Shown here: in pieces, positions 25,691 to 33,951 of the stretch | Layout of the letters: every line of letters starts with the position of its first letter | Position numbering within the stretch: position 1 is the stretch's first letter | Assembly (NCBI GenBank): GCA_019637265.1 | Contig: JAHBVY010000006.1 | Span: 62,001 to 126,000 of the forward strand | Length of the DNA: 64,000 nucleotides | Origin: Polyangiaceae bacterium | GTDB taxonomy: Bacteria > Myxococcota_A > Polyangia > Polyangiales > Polyangiaceae | Reading direction: 5' to 3' | Position numbers and translations under genes: made by a program | Notes under the pieces: model-generated | Seen by the model: the letters and a program-made list of their open reading frames with translations, nothing else | Told to the model about the DNA's origin: nothing | The model's database searches: none

Positions 25691-27151
25691 TCAGCCACCC
25701 GGGGGGCGGCGGATCACCAGCAGCCGCTGCTCCTGCATGTCCTCCATCGCGTAGGTGATGCCCTCGCGCCCGAAGCCGCTGTCCTTCACGCCGCCGTAAG
25801 GCATGTGGTCCACGCGCCACGACGGCACGTCCCCGATCACCACGCCGCCCACCTCGAGCACCTCCCAGGCGCGCTGCGCCTTGTAGAGGTCACGCGTGAA
25901 CACGCCCGCTTGGAGCCCGAAGGCGCTGTCGTTGACCTCGGCGAGCGCCGCTTCGAAGTCACTGAAGGGGCTGAGCAGCGCGACGGGACCAAAGGCCTCT
26001 TCACGGTAGAGCGGGGCGCTCTTCGGTACGCCCTCGAGCAAGCTGGCAGGCAGCATCGCGCCCTCGCGCGGCCCTCCGGTGAGCCGGGTGGCGCCGCTCG
26101 CGAGCGCGTCGTCGATCCACGCCTCGAGGCGCGCCGCTTCCCGCTCGGAGATCATCGGACCGATGAAGGTGGGCTCGAGCTTTGGGTCGCCCATCGGTAG
26201 CGCCTCCGCGGCGTGGACGAGGCGCGCCTTGAGCTCCGGGTAAATCGCCTCGTGGATTAGGATGCGCTGCACCCCAATGCAGCTCTGTCCGGATTGATAG
26301 AAGGCGCCGACGATCAGGCGCTCGGTGACGTCATCCAAGTCGGCGTCGTGGTCCACCACGCAGGCCGCGTTGCCGCCCAGCTCGAGCACCACGCGCTTCT
26401 TCCCGGCGCGCGCCTTGAGCTCCCACCCCACGCCAGGTGAGCCCGTGAAGGAGAGCAGCTTGAAGCGCGGGTCGGTGGTGAGCGCCTCGGCGCCGTCCCG
26501 CGGGCAAGGCAAGATGCTGAAGGCGCCTTCGGGCAGCGCCGTCTCCGCCAGCACCTCGCCGATGAGCAGCGCGCCGAGCGGCGTGAGGCTGGCGGGCTTC
26601 AGCACGAAGGGGCAGCCCACCGCCAGCGCCGGCGCGATCTTGTGCGCCGCGAGGTTCAGCGGGAAGTTGAAGGGGCTGATGAAGCTGCACGGTCCGATGG
26701 GCACGCGCCGCACCATCCCGGTGTAGCCGCGCGCCCGCGCGCTGATGCCTAGCTCGAGCACCTGACCCTGAATGCGCACGGACTCCTCTGCGGCGTAGCG
26801 GAAGGTGTCGATGAGGCGCGCCACCTCGCCCCGGGCGTCGCGGATCGGCTTGCCCGCCTCCACGCACAGCGCGTAGCTGAGCTCCGCCGCGCGCTCCTCG
26901 AAGCGCCGCACGCAGTGGCTCAGGATGGCTTGACGCTCGTAGGCTTCGAGGCGCCGCATCGGCTCCGTCGCGCGGTGCGCCGCCGCGATGGCGCGCTCGA
27001 TGACCTCAGGGCCGGCGAGCGGCACCCGCGCGACCTCCTCCCCGGAGTATTTGTCGGTCACCGCGAGGTCGAGGTTGGGCTGCTCGGCGCGGCCACCGAC
27101 GTAGAGCGGCCACTCGCGCTGGATGCTGCCCGTCACGCTGGTCTCTGGCAT
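25691..27151 (-). CDS. NAD(P)-dependent aldehyde dehydrogenase
   Basis: A 486-residue ALDH. Motifs: SPFNFPLNLAAHKIAPALA, the cofactor-site FTGSPGVGW, catalytic Glu in VLELGGNAA, catalytic Cys in YQSGQSCIGVQR and EEAFGPVALLSPF. It resembles broad-specificity semialdehyde/phosphonoacetaldehyde-type ALDHs; the substrate is not deducible. ATG 27151 (MPETSVTG) is preferred over the upstream 27193 because the Arg-rich extension is not family-like. It is divergent from rnhA. Confidence 0.88.
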   Translation of the reverse strand: MPETSVTGSIQREWPLYVGGRAEQPNLDLAVTDKYSGEEVARVPLAGPEVIERAIAAAHRATEPMRRLEAYERQAILSHCVRRFEERAAELSYALCVEAGKPIRDARGEVARLIDTFRYAAEESVRIQGQVLELGISARARGYTGMVRRVPIGPCSFISPFNFPLNLAAHKIAPALAVGCPFVLKPASLTPLGALLIGEVLAETALPEGAFSILPCPRDGAEALTTDPRFKLLSFTGSPGVGWELKARAGKKRVVLELGGNAACVVDHDADLDDVTERLIVGAFYQSGQSCIGVQRILIHEAIYPELKARLVHAAEALPMGDPKLEPTFIGPMISEREAARLEAWIDDALASGATRLTGGPREGAMLPASLLEGVPKSAPLYREEAFGPVALLSPFSDFEAALAEVNDSAFGLQAGVFTRDLYKAQRAWEVLEVGGVVIGDVPSWRVDHMPYGGVKDSGFGREGITYAMEDMQEQRLLVIRRPPGG

Positions 27152-27251
27152 GCAGCGACTGAAGCACAGATGACGGCGCGGTGGGGCGCTCACCTTATGG
27201 AGGCCAGATGGGGCCTGGCTTCGGGCGCGTGAGGCGCGCTATAGGCGGGCG

Positions 27252-27689
27252 GTGACTACGGTGGTTTACACGGACGGCGCGTGCAGCGGGAACCCAGGGC
27301 CAGGCGGGTGGGCTTGGGCGACGTCGCGGGAGCACTTCGCGAGCGGCGCCGAGCGCCACACCACGAACCAGCGGATGGAGATCCGCGCGGCGCTCGAGGC
27401 GGTGCGGGGCAATGAGGGGCCGCTCGAGGTAGTCAGTGACTCGACCTACGTCGTCAACTGCTTCAAGGATCGCTGGTGGGTGGGTTGGCTGAAGCGCGGC
27501 TGGCTGAACAGCCAGAAGAAGCCGGTGGCGAACCGCGACCTGTGGGAGCCGCTCATCGACCTGGTGCGCGAGCGCGGTAACGTGACCTTCCGCTGGGTGA
27601 AGGGCCACAGCGGCCACCCGATGAATGACCTGGTGGACGAGCTCGCGGTGGAGGCCGGGCGCGAGCAAGTGGGTCGTCAGCAGCCCTGA
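27252..27689 (+). CDS. rnhA: Ribonuclease HI
   Basis: A 145-residue RNase HI that degrades RNA in RNA-DNA hybrids. The DEDD catalytic set is present: YTDGACSGNPGPGGW (Asp), MEIRAALEAV (Glu), VSDSTYVVN (Asp) and MNDLVDELA (Asp); the basic handle region (WLKRGWLNSQKKPVAN) is also present. The GTG start is right for the family N-terminus. It is monocistronic. Confidence 0.95.
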   Translation: MTTVVYTDGACSGNPGPGGWAWATSREHFASGAERHTTNQRMEIRAALEAVRGNEGPLEVVSDSTYVVNCFKDRWWVGWLKRGWLNSQKKPVANRDLWEPLIDLVRERGNVTFRWVKGHSGHPMNDLVDELAVEAGREQVGRQQP

Positions 27690-27711
27690 GCGACACGCTG
27701 CGCCCAGTGAG

Positions 27712-27733
27712 GTGCCGTCCAACCCCCTGAAAA
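27712..27733. repeat. Dispersed-repeat copy after rnhA
   Basis: GTGCCGTCCAACCCCCTGAAAA, 22 nt past the rnhA stop. The remaining gap to 27928 shows no gene. Confidence 0.65.
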
Positions 27734-27870
27734 TGAACCTCGAGACACCACGCGAGGCGCTTCAGGGCCGCAGGGAGACGCGGATGTCGGAGCGCGTGAG
27801 GCGCGATCTGCCGCGTCGTACGATGACGTGCCGCAAACTCGGACCGTGGCGTGATGACGCGCGCTAGATT

Positions 27871-27895
27871 GTCGCGTAGTCGGGCGGCACGCGAC
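27871..27895. promoter_or_regulatory. Candidate operator upstream of the nitrite-reduction genes
   Basis: GTCGCGT, 11 nt, ACGCGAC: a perfect 7-bp interrupted dyad ending 33 nt before the cytochrome ATG. It is not an FNR or NsrR consensus. The position suits a repressor or activator site; no regulator gene is nearby. Confidence 0.3.
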
Positions 27896-27928
27896 GTGCA
27901 TAGGATGAGCGCCGAAAGGAGTGATTAG

Positions 27929-28360
27929 ATGACTTTAGAGCGCTTGGTTTGGTGTGGTGTCGTGGTGGTGGGGCTGACTGTCGGGTGCGGCAAGAAGGAG
28001 AGCGCCCCGGCTCCATCGGCAGAGCCGTCGGCCAAAGCGGCGTCGACCACGGGTGCGTCGGCGAGCGGTGAAGCCTCCGCCGCGAGGAAATACTTCAAGC
28101 AGAAGTGCGTCGTTTGCCACGGTGAAGAGGGGATGGGTGACGGTCCCGGCGCCGCGGCGTTGAACCCCAAGCCGCGCGCGTTCTCCGACAAAGAATGGCA
28201 AAAGAGCGTGGATGACGCGTACCTGAAGAAGATCATCGTGGGCGGTGGCTCCGCGGTGGGCAAGAGCAACATCATGCCCGGCAACCCGGATCTGGAGGAT
28301 CCAGACAAGGCGGAGGTCGTCGCGGAGCTGGTGAAGTTGGTGCGCCGCTACGGCGAGTGA
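27929..28360 (+). CDS. Monoheme cytochrome c lipoprotein
   Basis: A 143-residue lipoprotein: the signal ends GLTVGC, followed by a Ser/Ala/Pro linker and a class I cytochrome c fold with CVVCH heme site, GEEGMGDGPGAA and a distal Met in NIMPGNPD. AAGGAG lies 8 nt before the ATG. It is the first gene of the nitrite-reduction cluster and a plausible electron donor to the downstream NirK. Confidence 0.88.
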   Translation: MTLERLVWCGVVVVGLTVGCGKKESAPAPSAEPSAKAASTTGASASGEASAARKYFKQKCVVCHGEEGMGDGPGAAALNPKPRAFSDKEWQKSVDDAYLKKIIVGGGSAVGKSNIMPGNPDLEDPDKAEVVAELVKLVRRYGE

Positions 28361-28724
28361 TGAGCCGAGGGCGCCGATCCGTTTCGCCGCCGCCGCGGCG
28401 CTCGGTTCGGCGCTCTCGCACGTTTTGGGGGGCGCTATGAGGGAGCGCGTCGTTGTGGTGGTGGCGCCGAGGTGGGCGATCGCGAAGCGTTTGGGGGATT
28501 GGGACGGGGACCTGAGCAGGTGACTTTCGCGCAGGCTTGGCGTGCTGCGCGCAATTTTGTCGCACGCTGATTCGCGCAATTCCTGCGGCGCCGAAGCGCG
28601 CTCCAGGCATCTTGTGCAGGGATGCCCTCGGCGCTTGGCGCGCTGCAGCGTGAATTGCTCGGCGCGCCAACGACTGCCTCCGATGGCGCGCTGCGTGCAG
28701 TGCGCGGGGGAGATTGGAGGGCCT
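28361..28724. other. Leader region of nirK, no gene seen
   Basis: 364 nt with no supported frame. It contains G-rich stretches, an ACCTG-AG-CAGGT dyad (28510-28521) and two GCGCAATT-containing segments (about 28551 and 28576) that could be a repeated binding site. nirK may have its own promoter here. Confidence 0.4.
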
Positions 28725-30236
28725 ATGAGGATGCACCGATACGCCATGTTCCCCCTGCTGCTCGCTGCGGCTTGCGCGCAGCCAGCGCCGACACCACCCC
28801 CCGAGGGCGAGAAGTCTGTTTTCTTAGAGGACACAGGCGGATCGGCGAAGGGGGATCTCGGCCCACCGCAAGGTGAGCCCATTCAGGCCGTGTTGACGCA
28901 CGCGCCGGAGGTTCCCCCGCCGATCACCCGCAAGACTCCAGCGAAGGTGATCGTGGACCTGGAGGTCAAGGAAGTGGAGCTGCCCATCGCGGAGGGCGTG
29001 AATTACATGTTCTGGACCTTCGGTGGGAAGGTGCCTGGGCAGTTCATTCGCGTTCGTCAGGGTGACACCGTCGAGTTTCACCTGAAGAACCACCCCGACA
29101 GCAAGATGCCCCACAACATCGACTTGCACGCGGTGACGGGGCCTGGCGGTGGTGCCGCGAGCTCCTTCACGGCGCCGGGGCACAAGTCGCAGTTCACCTT
29201 CAAGGCGCTGAACCGCGGGCTCTACGTGTACCACTGCGCGGTGGCGCCGGTCGGCATGCACGTCGCCAACGGGATGTATGGCCTCATCTTGGTGGAGCCG
29301 CCGGAGGGCCTCCCCAAGGTGGATCGTGAGATGTACGTGATGCAGGGCGACTTCTACACGGTGGGTAAGTACCGTGAGAAGGGGCTGCAGCCGTTCGACA
29401 TGCAGAAGGCCATCGACGAGAACGCGACCTACGTCGTGTTCAATGGTTCGGAGGGCGCCCTAGTGGGCGACAACGCGCTGAAGGCCAAGGTGGGCGAGAC
29501 GGTGCGCATGTACATCGGCAACGGTGGGCCGAACCTGATCAGCAGCTTCCACGTGATCGGTGAGATCTTCGACAAGGTCTACCCGGAGGGTGGCAGCCGC
29601 TTCCAGGAGAACGTGCAGACCACGCTCGTCCCCGCGGGCGGCGCGGCTTGGGCGGAGTTCAAGCTGGAGGTGCCCGGCACTTACGTGCTGGTGGATCACT
29701 CGCTGTTCCGCGCCTTCAACAAGGGCGCGCTCGGGATGCTGAAGGTGGATGGCCCCGAGGACAAGACCGTCTACACCGGCAAGGAGGTGGACGAGATCTA
29801 CCTGGGGGACAAGGTGAGTGACCCTGCGCCGGTCGGCGTCGCGGCCAAGTCGCGCAAGGCAGGTGAGCTGACCTTGGAGGAGCAGGTCGCCGCGGGCAAG
29901 GTGCTCTACCAAGGCACTTGCTCCGCCTGTCACCGTGACAATGGTGAGGGGGTGCCCGGCGCCTTCCCTCCGCTCGCCAAGGCTGACTACCTCGCGAAGA
30001 TGAGCCAAGAGCAGCTGATCGTCGCGATTTTGAACGGCCTGGAGGGCGAGATCACGGTGAATGGCACGGTGTACAACTCGGTGATGCCACCTCAGAGCCA
30101 CCTGGCTGACGAGGACATCGCCAACATCCTCACCTACGTCCTCAACTCCTGGGGCAACGCGGGCGGGCAGATCTCGGTGGAGCAAGTGAAGGCGATCCGC
30201 GCCAAGACCCCGCGCGCGGTAGGCGCAGGACACTGA
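28725..30236 (+). CDS. nirK: Copper nitrite reductase fused to a C-terminal cytochrome c domain
   Basis: A 503-residue enzyme reducing nitrite to nitric oxide. The N-terminal signal ends near [10 protein letters not shown] (lipoprotein-like). Cupredoxin domain 1 carries HNIDLH (type-1 His 130, catalytic Asp 133, type-2 His 135), YHC (His 170, Cys 171), and His 179 with Met 184. Domain 2 has the AniA/Nir[18 protein letters not shown] block with catalytic His 276. A class I cytochrome c domain follows: CSACH at 399-403 and distal Met in SVMPPQ. The fused heme domain probably feeds electrons to the copper site. GGAGG precedes ATG 28725. Confidence 0.93.
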   Translation: MRMHRYAMFPLLLAAACAQPAPTPPPEGEKSVFLEDTGGSAKGDLGPPQGEPIQAVLTHAPEVPPPITRKTPAKVIVDLEVKEVELPIAEGVNYMFWTFGGKVPGQFIRVRQGDTVEFHLKNHPDSKMPHNIDLHAVTGPGGGAASSFTAPGHKSQFTFKALNRGLYVYHCAVAPVGMHVANGMYGLILVEPPEGLPKVDREMYVMQGDFYTVGKYREKGLQPFDMQKAIDENATYVVFNGSEGALVGDNALKAKVGETVRMYIGNGGPNLISSFHVIGEIFDKVYPEGGSRFQENVQTTLVPAGGAAWAEFKLEVPGTYVLVDHSLFRAFNKGALGMLKVDGPEDKTVYTGKEVDEIYLGDKVSDPAPVGVAAKSRKAGELTLEEQVAAGKVLYQGTCSACHRDNGEGVPGAFPPLAKADYLAKMSQEQLIVAILNGLEGEITVNGTVYNSVMPPQSHLADEDIANILTYVLNSWGNAGGQISVEQVKAIRAKTPRAVGAGH

Positions 30237-30266
30237 CGCTGCGGAAGCGGCTGGCTGGAGGTGCCC

Positions 30267-31061
30267 ATGACGACGCTGATCTGGGTGACTGTTTATGCGC
30301 TGACCCTGGGCGCGCACGTCGGCTCCACGCCGGAGCTGGGCTGGCTCCTCCCCTCCGAGGTGGACCGCGTGACGATCCCAGCTGGCCGCTTCCGCACCTT
30401 TTACCCTCCGAGCGCGACCGAGACGGACGTGCCCATCGCGGGCTTCCGTCTCGATCGCTACCCGGTGACGAACGCGGACTACCTCCGCTTCGTGAAGTTG
30501 AACCCGCGCTACCGTCGCGACCGCGTCTCGCGGCTGTTCGCCGACTCGCAGTACCTGAGTCACTGGGCGGAGGCAGGTCGGCTGGGTGAAGGCGCAGGGC
30601 CGCGTGAGCCCGTCACCAACGTGAGCTGGTTCACGGCGAAGGCCTACTGCGAGTGGCAGGACGGGCGGCTGCCCACCGAGTACGAGTGGGAGTACGCCGC
30701 GGCGGCGGACGAGCGCTCACCGGAGGCGCGCGAGCGGCTCACGCCGCGCATCCTCGAGTGGTACGCGGCGCGCAGCTCGCGGCCAGGGCCGGTGGGGGAG
30801 GGCAGGCCCAACTGGTACGGGGTGCACGACCAGCATCGCCTGGTGTGGGAGTGGGTGCTCGACTTCAACTCGAACCTGGTGAGCGGGGACAGCCGCGAGC
30901 GGCAGTCCGGTGACATGGAGCGCTTCTGCGGCGCGGGGGCGCTCTCGGCGAGTGACGTGAACGACTACGCGAGCTTCATGCGCATCGCCTTCCGCGGTTC
31001 GCTCGAGGCGCGCTACACGACGCGCAACCTGGGCTTCCGCTGCGCGGACGATGGGAGGTGA
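30267..31061 (+). CDS. nirV: NirV-like formylglycine-generating-enzyme-family protein
   Basis: A 264-residue exported FGE/SUMF1-fold protein directly after nirK, as in nirKV operons. It shows VTIPAGRFRTF, GFRLDRYPVTNADYLRFV, PVTNVSWFTAKAYCEW, GRLPTEYEWEYAA and a C-terminal RNLGFRCADD. The active-site Cys pair of true formylglycine generators is not obvious, which fits a NirV role in nitrite-reductase maturation; that role is poorly understood. ATG 30267 is chosen because GGAGG lies 5 nt upstream. Confidence 0.82.
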   Translation: MTTLIWVTVYALTLGAHVGSTPELGWLLPSEVDRVTIPAGRFRTFYPPSATETDVPIAGFRLDRYPVTNADYLRFVKLNPRYRRDRVSRLFADSQYLSHWAEAGRLGEGAGPREPVTNVSWFTAKAYCEWQDGRLPTEYEWEYAAAADERSPEARERLTPRILEWYAARSSRPGPVGEGRPNWYGVHDQHRLVWEWVLDFNSNLVSGDSRERQSGDMERFCGAGALSASDVNDYASFMRIAFRGSLEARYTTRNLGFRCADDGR

Positions 31062-31065
31062 TCCA

Positions 31066-31731
31066 ATGAAGTGGCTCTTCACAGGCGCGTGCCTTCTCTC
31101 GATGCTGGTCGCTTGCAAGGCGAAGGAGGAGGGCCAGGCGCCGGCGAGTGAGCCGGCGAGCGTGGCGGCGCAGGTGCCAGCTCAGGTCCCTCAGGGTGCT
31201 GAAGCGGCGGCTCACGAGACGTTGGGTGCCGGTCAGGGCGCGGTGGACGCGTCGCTGTACGATCTGGAGCTGAAGCTGACCGATCAGCATGGCAAAGCCA
31301 TCGCGCTCGATGAGTTCCGAGGGCACCCGGTGGTGATCAGCATGTTCTATGCGACCTGCCCCTTCGCCTGCCCCACCTTGATCCGCGACATAAAGCGCTT
31401 CGAGCGCTCCTTGGATGAAGCCTCGAGAGCGAAGCTGCGGGTGCTGCTCGTCAGCATCGACCCGGAGCGCGACACCCCCCAGGTGCTGATGGAGCTCGCC
31501 GAGCGTCACCAGCTGGACTCGAAGCGCTATCGGCTCGCCACGGCGCCGGACAGCGACGTGCGCGCGCTGGCGGCGGCGCTCGGCTTCAAGTACCGAAAGC
31601 TGGAGGGGGGCGCCTTCAACCACTCCTCGCTCATCACGCTGCTCGACGCTCGCGGTTTCCCTCAGGCGCGCGTCGATGGACTGAATCAGCCGCTCGAGGC
31701 GCTCACCGCCCGCGTCCGAGCGATGCCGTGA
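31066..31731 (+). CDS. Sco1/SenC-family copper chaperone lipoprotein
   Basis: A 221-residue lipoprotein (signal ends SMLVAC) with a thioredoxin fold. The copper motif CPFACP (CxxxC) lies in MFYATCPFACPTLIRDI and the ligand His in GGAFNHSSLITLLD. It loads or protects copper sites; its place right after nirK-nirV suggests copper delivery to NirK. GGGAGGTG sits 6 nt before the ATG, and the gene starts 4 nt after nirV ends. Confidence 0.88.
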   Translation: MKWLFTGACLLSMLVACKAKEEGQAPASEPASVAAQVPAQVPQGAEAAAHETLGAGQGAVDASLYDLELKLTDQHGKAIALDEFRGHPVVISMFYATCPFACPTLIRDIKRFERSLDEASRAKLRVLLVSIDPERDTPQVLMELAERHQLDSKRYRLATAPDSDVRALAAALGFKYRKLEGGAFNHSSLITLLDARGFPQARVDGLNQPLEALTARVRAMP

Positions 31732-31810
31732 GCTTTCGCCCTGGCGCCGTGGTGCGCGCTGATGCAGTGGGTGCGTCTTCGTGGTGGCGCGGTTCGTCTG
31801 TGGAGCGAAC

Positions 31811-31851
31811 AAAAAGGTGAGCGCCACCCACCGGGGAGGTGGGTGGCGCTC
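31811..31851 (-). terminator. Rho-independent terminator of the EF-hand gene
   Basis: A perfect 14-bp stem (GAGCGCCACCCACC / GGTGGGTGGCGCTC) with a 5-nt loop, followed on the minus strand by ACCTTTTT. It is 55 nt past the EF-hand stop and may also stop the converging nir transcript. Confidence 0.85.
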
Positions 31852-31905
31852 GGGGCGCATCAGGGGCTGGGTGGGGGGTGCGGTAGGAGCCCCTGACGGC
31901 CTGAC

Positions 31906-32265
31906 TCAGCTGGCCGACTTCTTCTCGCGCTTGTCGCCCTTCTTCTTGTCACCGCGCTTCTTGTCGCCCTTCTTGCGGTCGCCCTTCTTGGACTTCCACT
32001 CGGCGCGCTTCGCCTCGAGCTCGGCCTTGGTGACGGCGCCATCCTTGTTGGCGTCCGCGCGGCTGAGGCGGTTCCAGAGCTTCTCGGGGACTTCGCTCTT
32101 GGTCAGCTTGCCATCCTTATTGGCGTCGAAGCGCTCGAAGAGCTTGCCCATGCGGTCGCCACGGGGGCCTTTCTTCTCGCCGTCTCCCTTGGCGAAGGCC
32201 ACGCTCGTGAGGGTGAGCGAGGCGCCGATGATCCAGGTGGTGAGGATGCGGGTCTTACGGGTCAT
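31906..32265 (-). CDS. Exported EF-hand protein with Lys/Gly/Asp repeat tail
   Basis: A 119-residue protein with a signal peptide (to SVAFA). Two EF-hand loops are complete: DANKDGKLTKSE and DANKDGAVTKAE. The last 35 residues are a strongly basic repeat (KKGD-RKKGD-KKRGD-KKKGD). It is probably a periplasmic or surface calcium-binding protein; the tail may bind acidic polymers. AAAGGA lies 7 nt upstream of the ATG. Confidence 0.85.
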   Translation of the reverse strand: MTRKTRILTTWIIGASLTLTSVAFAKGDGEKKGPRGDRMGKLFERFDANKDGKLTKSEVPEKLWNRLSRADANKDGAVTKAELEAKRAEWKSKKGDRKKGDKKRGDKKKGDKREKKSAS

Positions 32266-32405
32266 CTGGTGTCCTTTCTTGAGCTCCTGCGCTCAGATGG
32301 GGGACAACTGCCGCTCGGCGGGGCGCCGTTAATCGCGCGTCGCGCCGCCCCGGGCGTGAGCCGGTGGACCTGGGCGGACGAGCCGTGCCCGGCGCCCCCC
32401 AGGGC

Positions 32406-32432
32406 GCTGCCAAACCCCCAAAAACCCTCGGG
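32406..32432. repeat. Dispersed-repeat copy after the FGE/MopE lipoprotein gene
   Basis: GCTGCCAAACCCCCAAAAAC then CCTCGGGG, about 80 nt downstream (minus reading) of the gene ending at 32509. In that direction it reads as a T-run followed by GGGGG. Confidence 0.65.
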
Positions 32433-32508
32433 GATCACGCAGGGGCTGCCTCGTATCGCTACGGATCCGCAGAGCGGAGACGACCGATCGTCGCTCGAAG
32501 CGGACGCG

Positions 32509-33951
32509 CTACGGATCCGAGCAGCAGCGGAAGCCGATGTTCGGGAGGATCGCCTTCTCGCCGGCGCGGGGCGCCAGCTCGATGTCGCAGCTCAGCCCGA
32601 GCGACGGGGAGAGGTAGGAGCCGCCGTGCAGCTGGTAGATGTCCTGCGGTGGGGACTCGTTGGTCGAGCCGGTGCGGGTGGACGTCCACTCGGCGGCGTT
32701 GCCCGAGAGGTCGTAGAGGTCACTCGCGCTCCTGCACTCGAGCAGGGAGCCGGTGGGGAGCAGGACGTTGTCATCCGCGCCGCCCGGGATCCCGTCGTAG
32801 TCGCTGCCGTTGCAGGTGTCCGGCTCGTAGCTCATCCCGTATGGGAACGTGCGGCCGCCTTCGGCGCAGGCTTGCCTGAGCTCGGCCGCGGTGCACAGCC
32901 TGAACTTGGGGCCGCGCGCCTCGCAGGCGGCCTTGGCGCGCGACCAGGAGGCGGAGGTCCAAGGGAGCACGTCGGGCGCGGTGCAGGCCACGTGCTCGAT
33001 CAGGCCGGGGGAGCTGGCGGTGGCGTCGGGGCGCGAGGCCTCGAAGCGATCCACCAGGAAGCTCGGGCTCGCGGCGCTGGGGAACGGCTGCATGTCGAAG
33101 ACGACGCCTTCATCCACCAAGCCGTCGCAGTCGTCGTCGAGCCCATTGCACACCTCCACGCCGGGCGGTGAGGCGTCCGGGAGCACCGACAGATCACAGA
33201 ACGTCAGGCTGTCGTCCGTTGGGTCGCAGGCGACCTCACCGACGTCGCGGCACACGCCGACGCCGCCATCGTCACAGGGCTTGCCTAGATCTTGGAAGGT
33301 CTCGTCGATGTGCCCGTCGCAGTTGCCGTCGATGCCATCGCAGCGTGACTCGATGGAGCGCACGAAGCCTTGGTCCGTTTCTACGTCGGTGCTGTAGTCG
33401 CAGGACCAGCCGAGCGCGCCGAGGCAGAGCGCCTGGGTGCCCTCACAGGGTGTGCCGGGGGTGGTGTTACAGAGGCCTGGCGGCGGCGTCAGATCGGGGT
33501 CGTCGAGATCGACCAGACCATCGCAGTCGTTGTCGATGCCGTCACAGATCTCAGGGCCGGTGACGGGGACGCTGCAAGCGTATTCACAGCCGTTCTGTGG
33601 GTCGCCGTCCAGATCGTAGAACTGTGGCGCGCAGCTCTCCACCACGCACCGCCCGGCCTCGCACGCGGCGAAGGCGCCGGGCAGCTCGCACAGGTTGCCG
33701 CAGGCGCCGCAGTTCTCGAGGTCCGTTTGGAGGTCCGCGTCGCAGGAGGCGTCGCTGGTGCCGCCGCCGTTGCCCCCGGGGATGAAGCCACCAGTGCCGC
33801 CGAACGGTGTGCCCCCCGCGCCTCCGCTGCCTCCCTGACCACCGCTCGCCGAGTCGCAGTTGGAGAAGCAGAACGCGTCCACGACGCAGCTCGGCAAGAG
33901 GAGCCCCACGCCGAGCAGGGCGACGCCCGAGATGAGCCAACGCGCGGCCAT
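32509..33951 (-). CDS. Lipoprotein with MopE-type motifs and an FGE-like domain
   Basis: A 480-residue lipoprotein (signal ends LLLPSC). After a Gly-rich linker and Cys-rich region (ENCGACGNLC) come three MopE motifs: CDGIDNDCDGLVD, CDGIDGNCDGHID and CNGLDDDCDGLVD. The C-terminal 200 residues resemble an FGE-sulfatase domain (FLVDRFEASR, YDLSGNAAEWTS, HGGSY, NIGFRCC). The Cys/Asp motifs are annotated as putative metal binding. ATG 33951 overlaps the upstream stop (TGATG) with AAGGAG 8 nt before it, so it is translationally coupled to the large surface protein. Confidence 0.82.
   Translation of the reverse strand: MAARWLISGVALLGVGLLLPSCVVDAFCFSNCDSASGGQGGSGGAGGTPFGGTGGFIPGGNGGGTSDASCDADLQTDLENCGACGNLCELPGAFAACEAGRCVVESCAPQFYDLDGDPQNGCEYACSVPVTGPEICDGIDNDCDGLVDLDDPDLTPPPGLCNTTPGTPCEGTQALCLGALGWSCDYSTDVETDQGFVRSIESRCDGIDGNCDGHIDETFQDLGKPCDDGGVGVCRDVGEVACDPTDDSLTFCDLSVLPDASPPGVEVCNGLDDDCDGLVDEGVVFDMQPFPSAASPSFLVDRFEASRPDATASSPGLIEHVACTAPDVLPWTSASWSRAKAACEARGPKFRLCTAAELRQACAEGGRTFPYGMSYEPDTCNGSDYDGIPGGADDNVLLPTGSLLECRSASDLYDLSGNAAEWTSTRTGSTNESPPQDIYQLHGGSYLSPSLGLSCDIELAPRAGEKAILPNIGFRCCSDP

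Noticed and set aside
28430-28512. G-rich stretches (TTTTGGGGGG, TTTGGGGGATTGGGACGGGG) as further dispersed-repeat copies
   Set aside because: The TTGGACGGCAC half of the core is missing; similarity is limited to G-runs.
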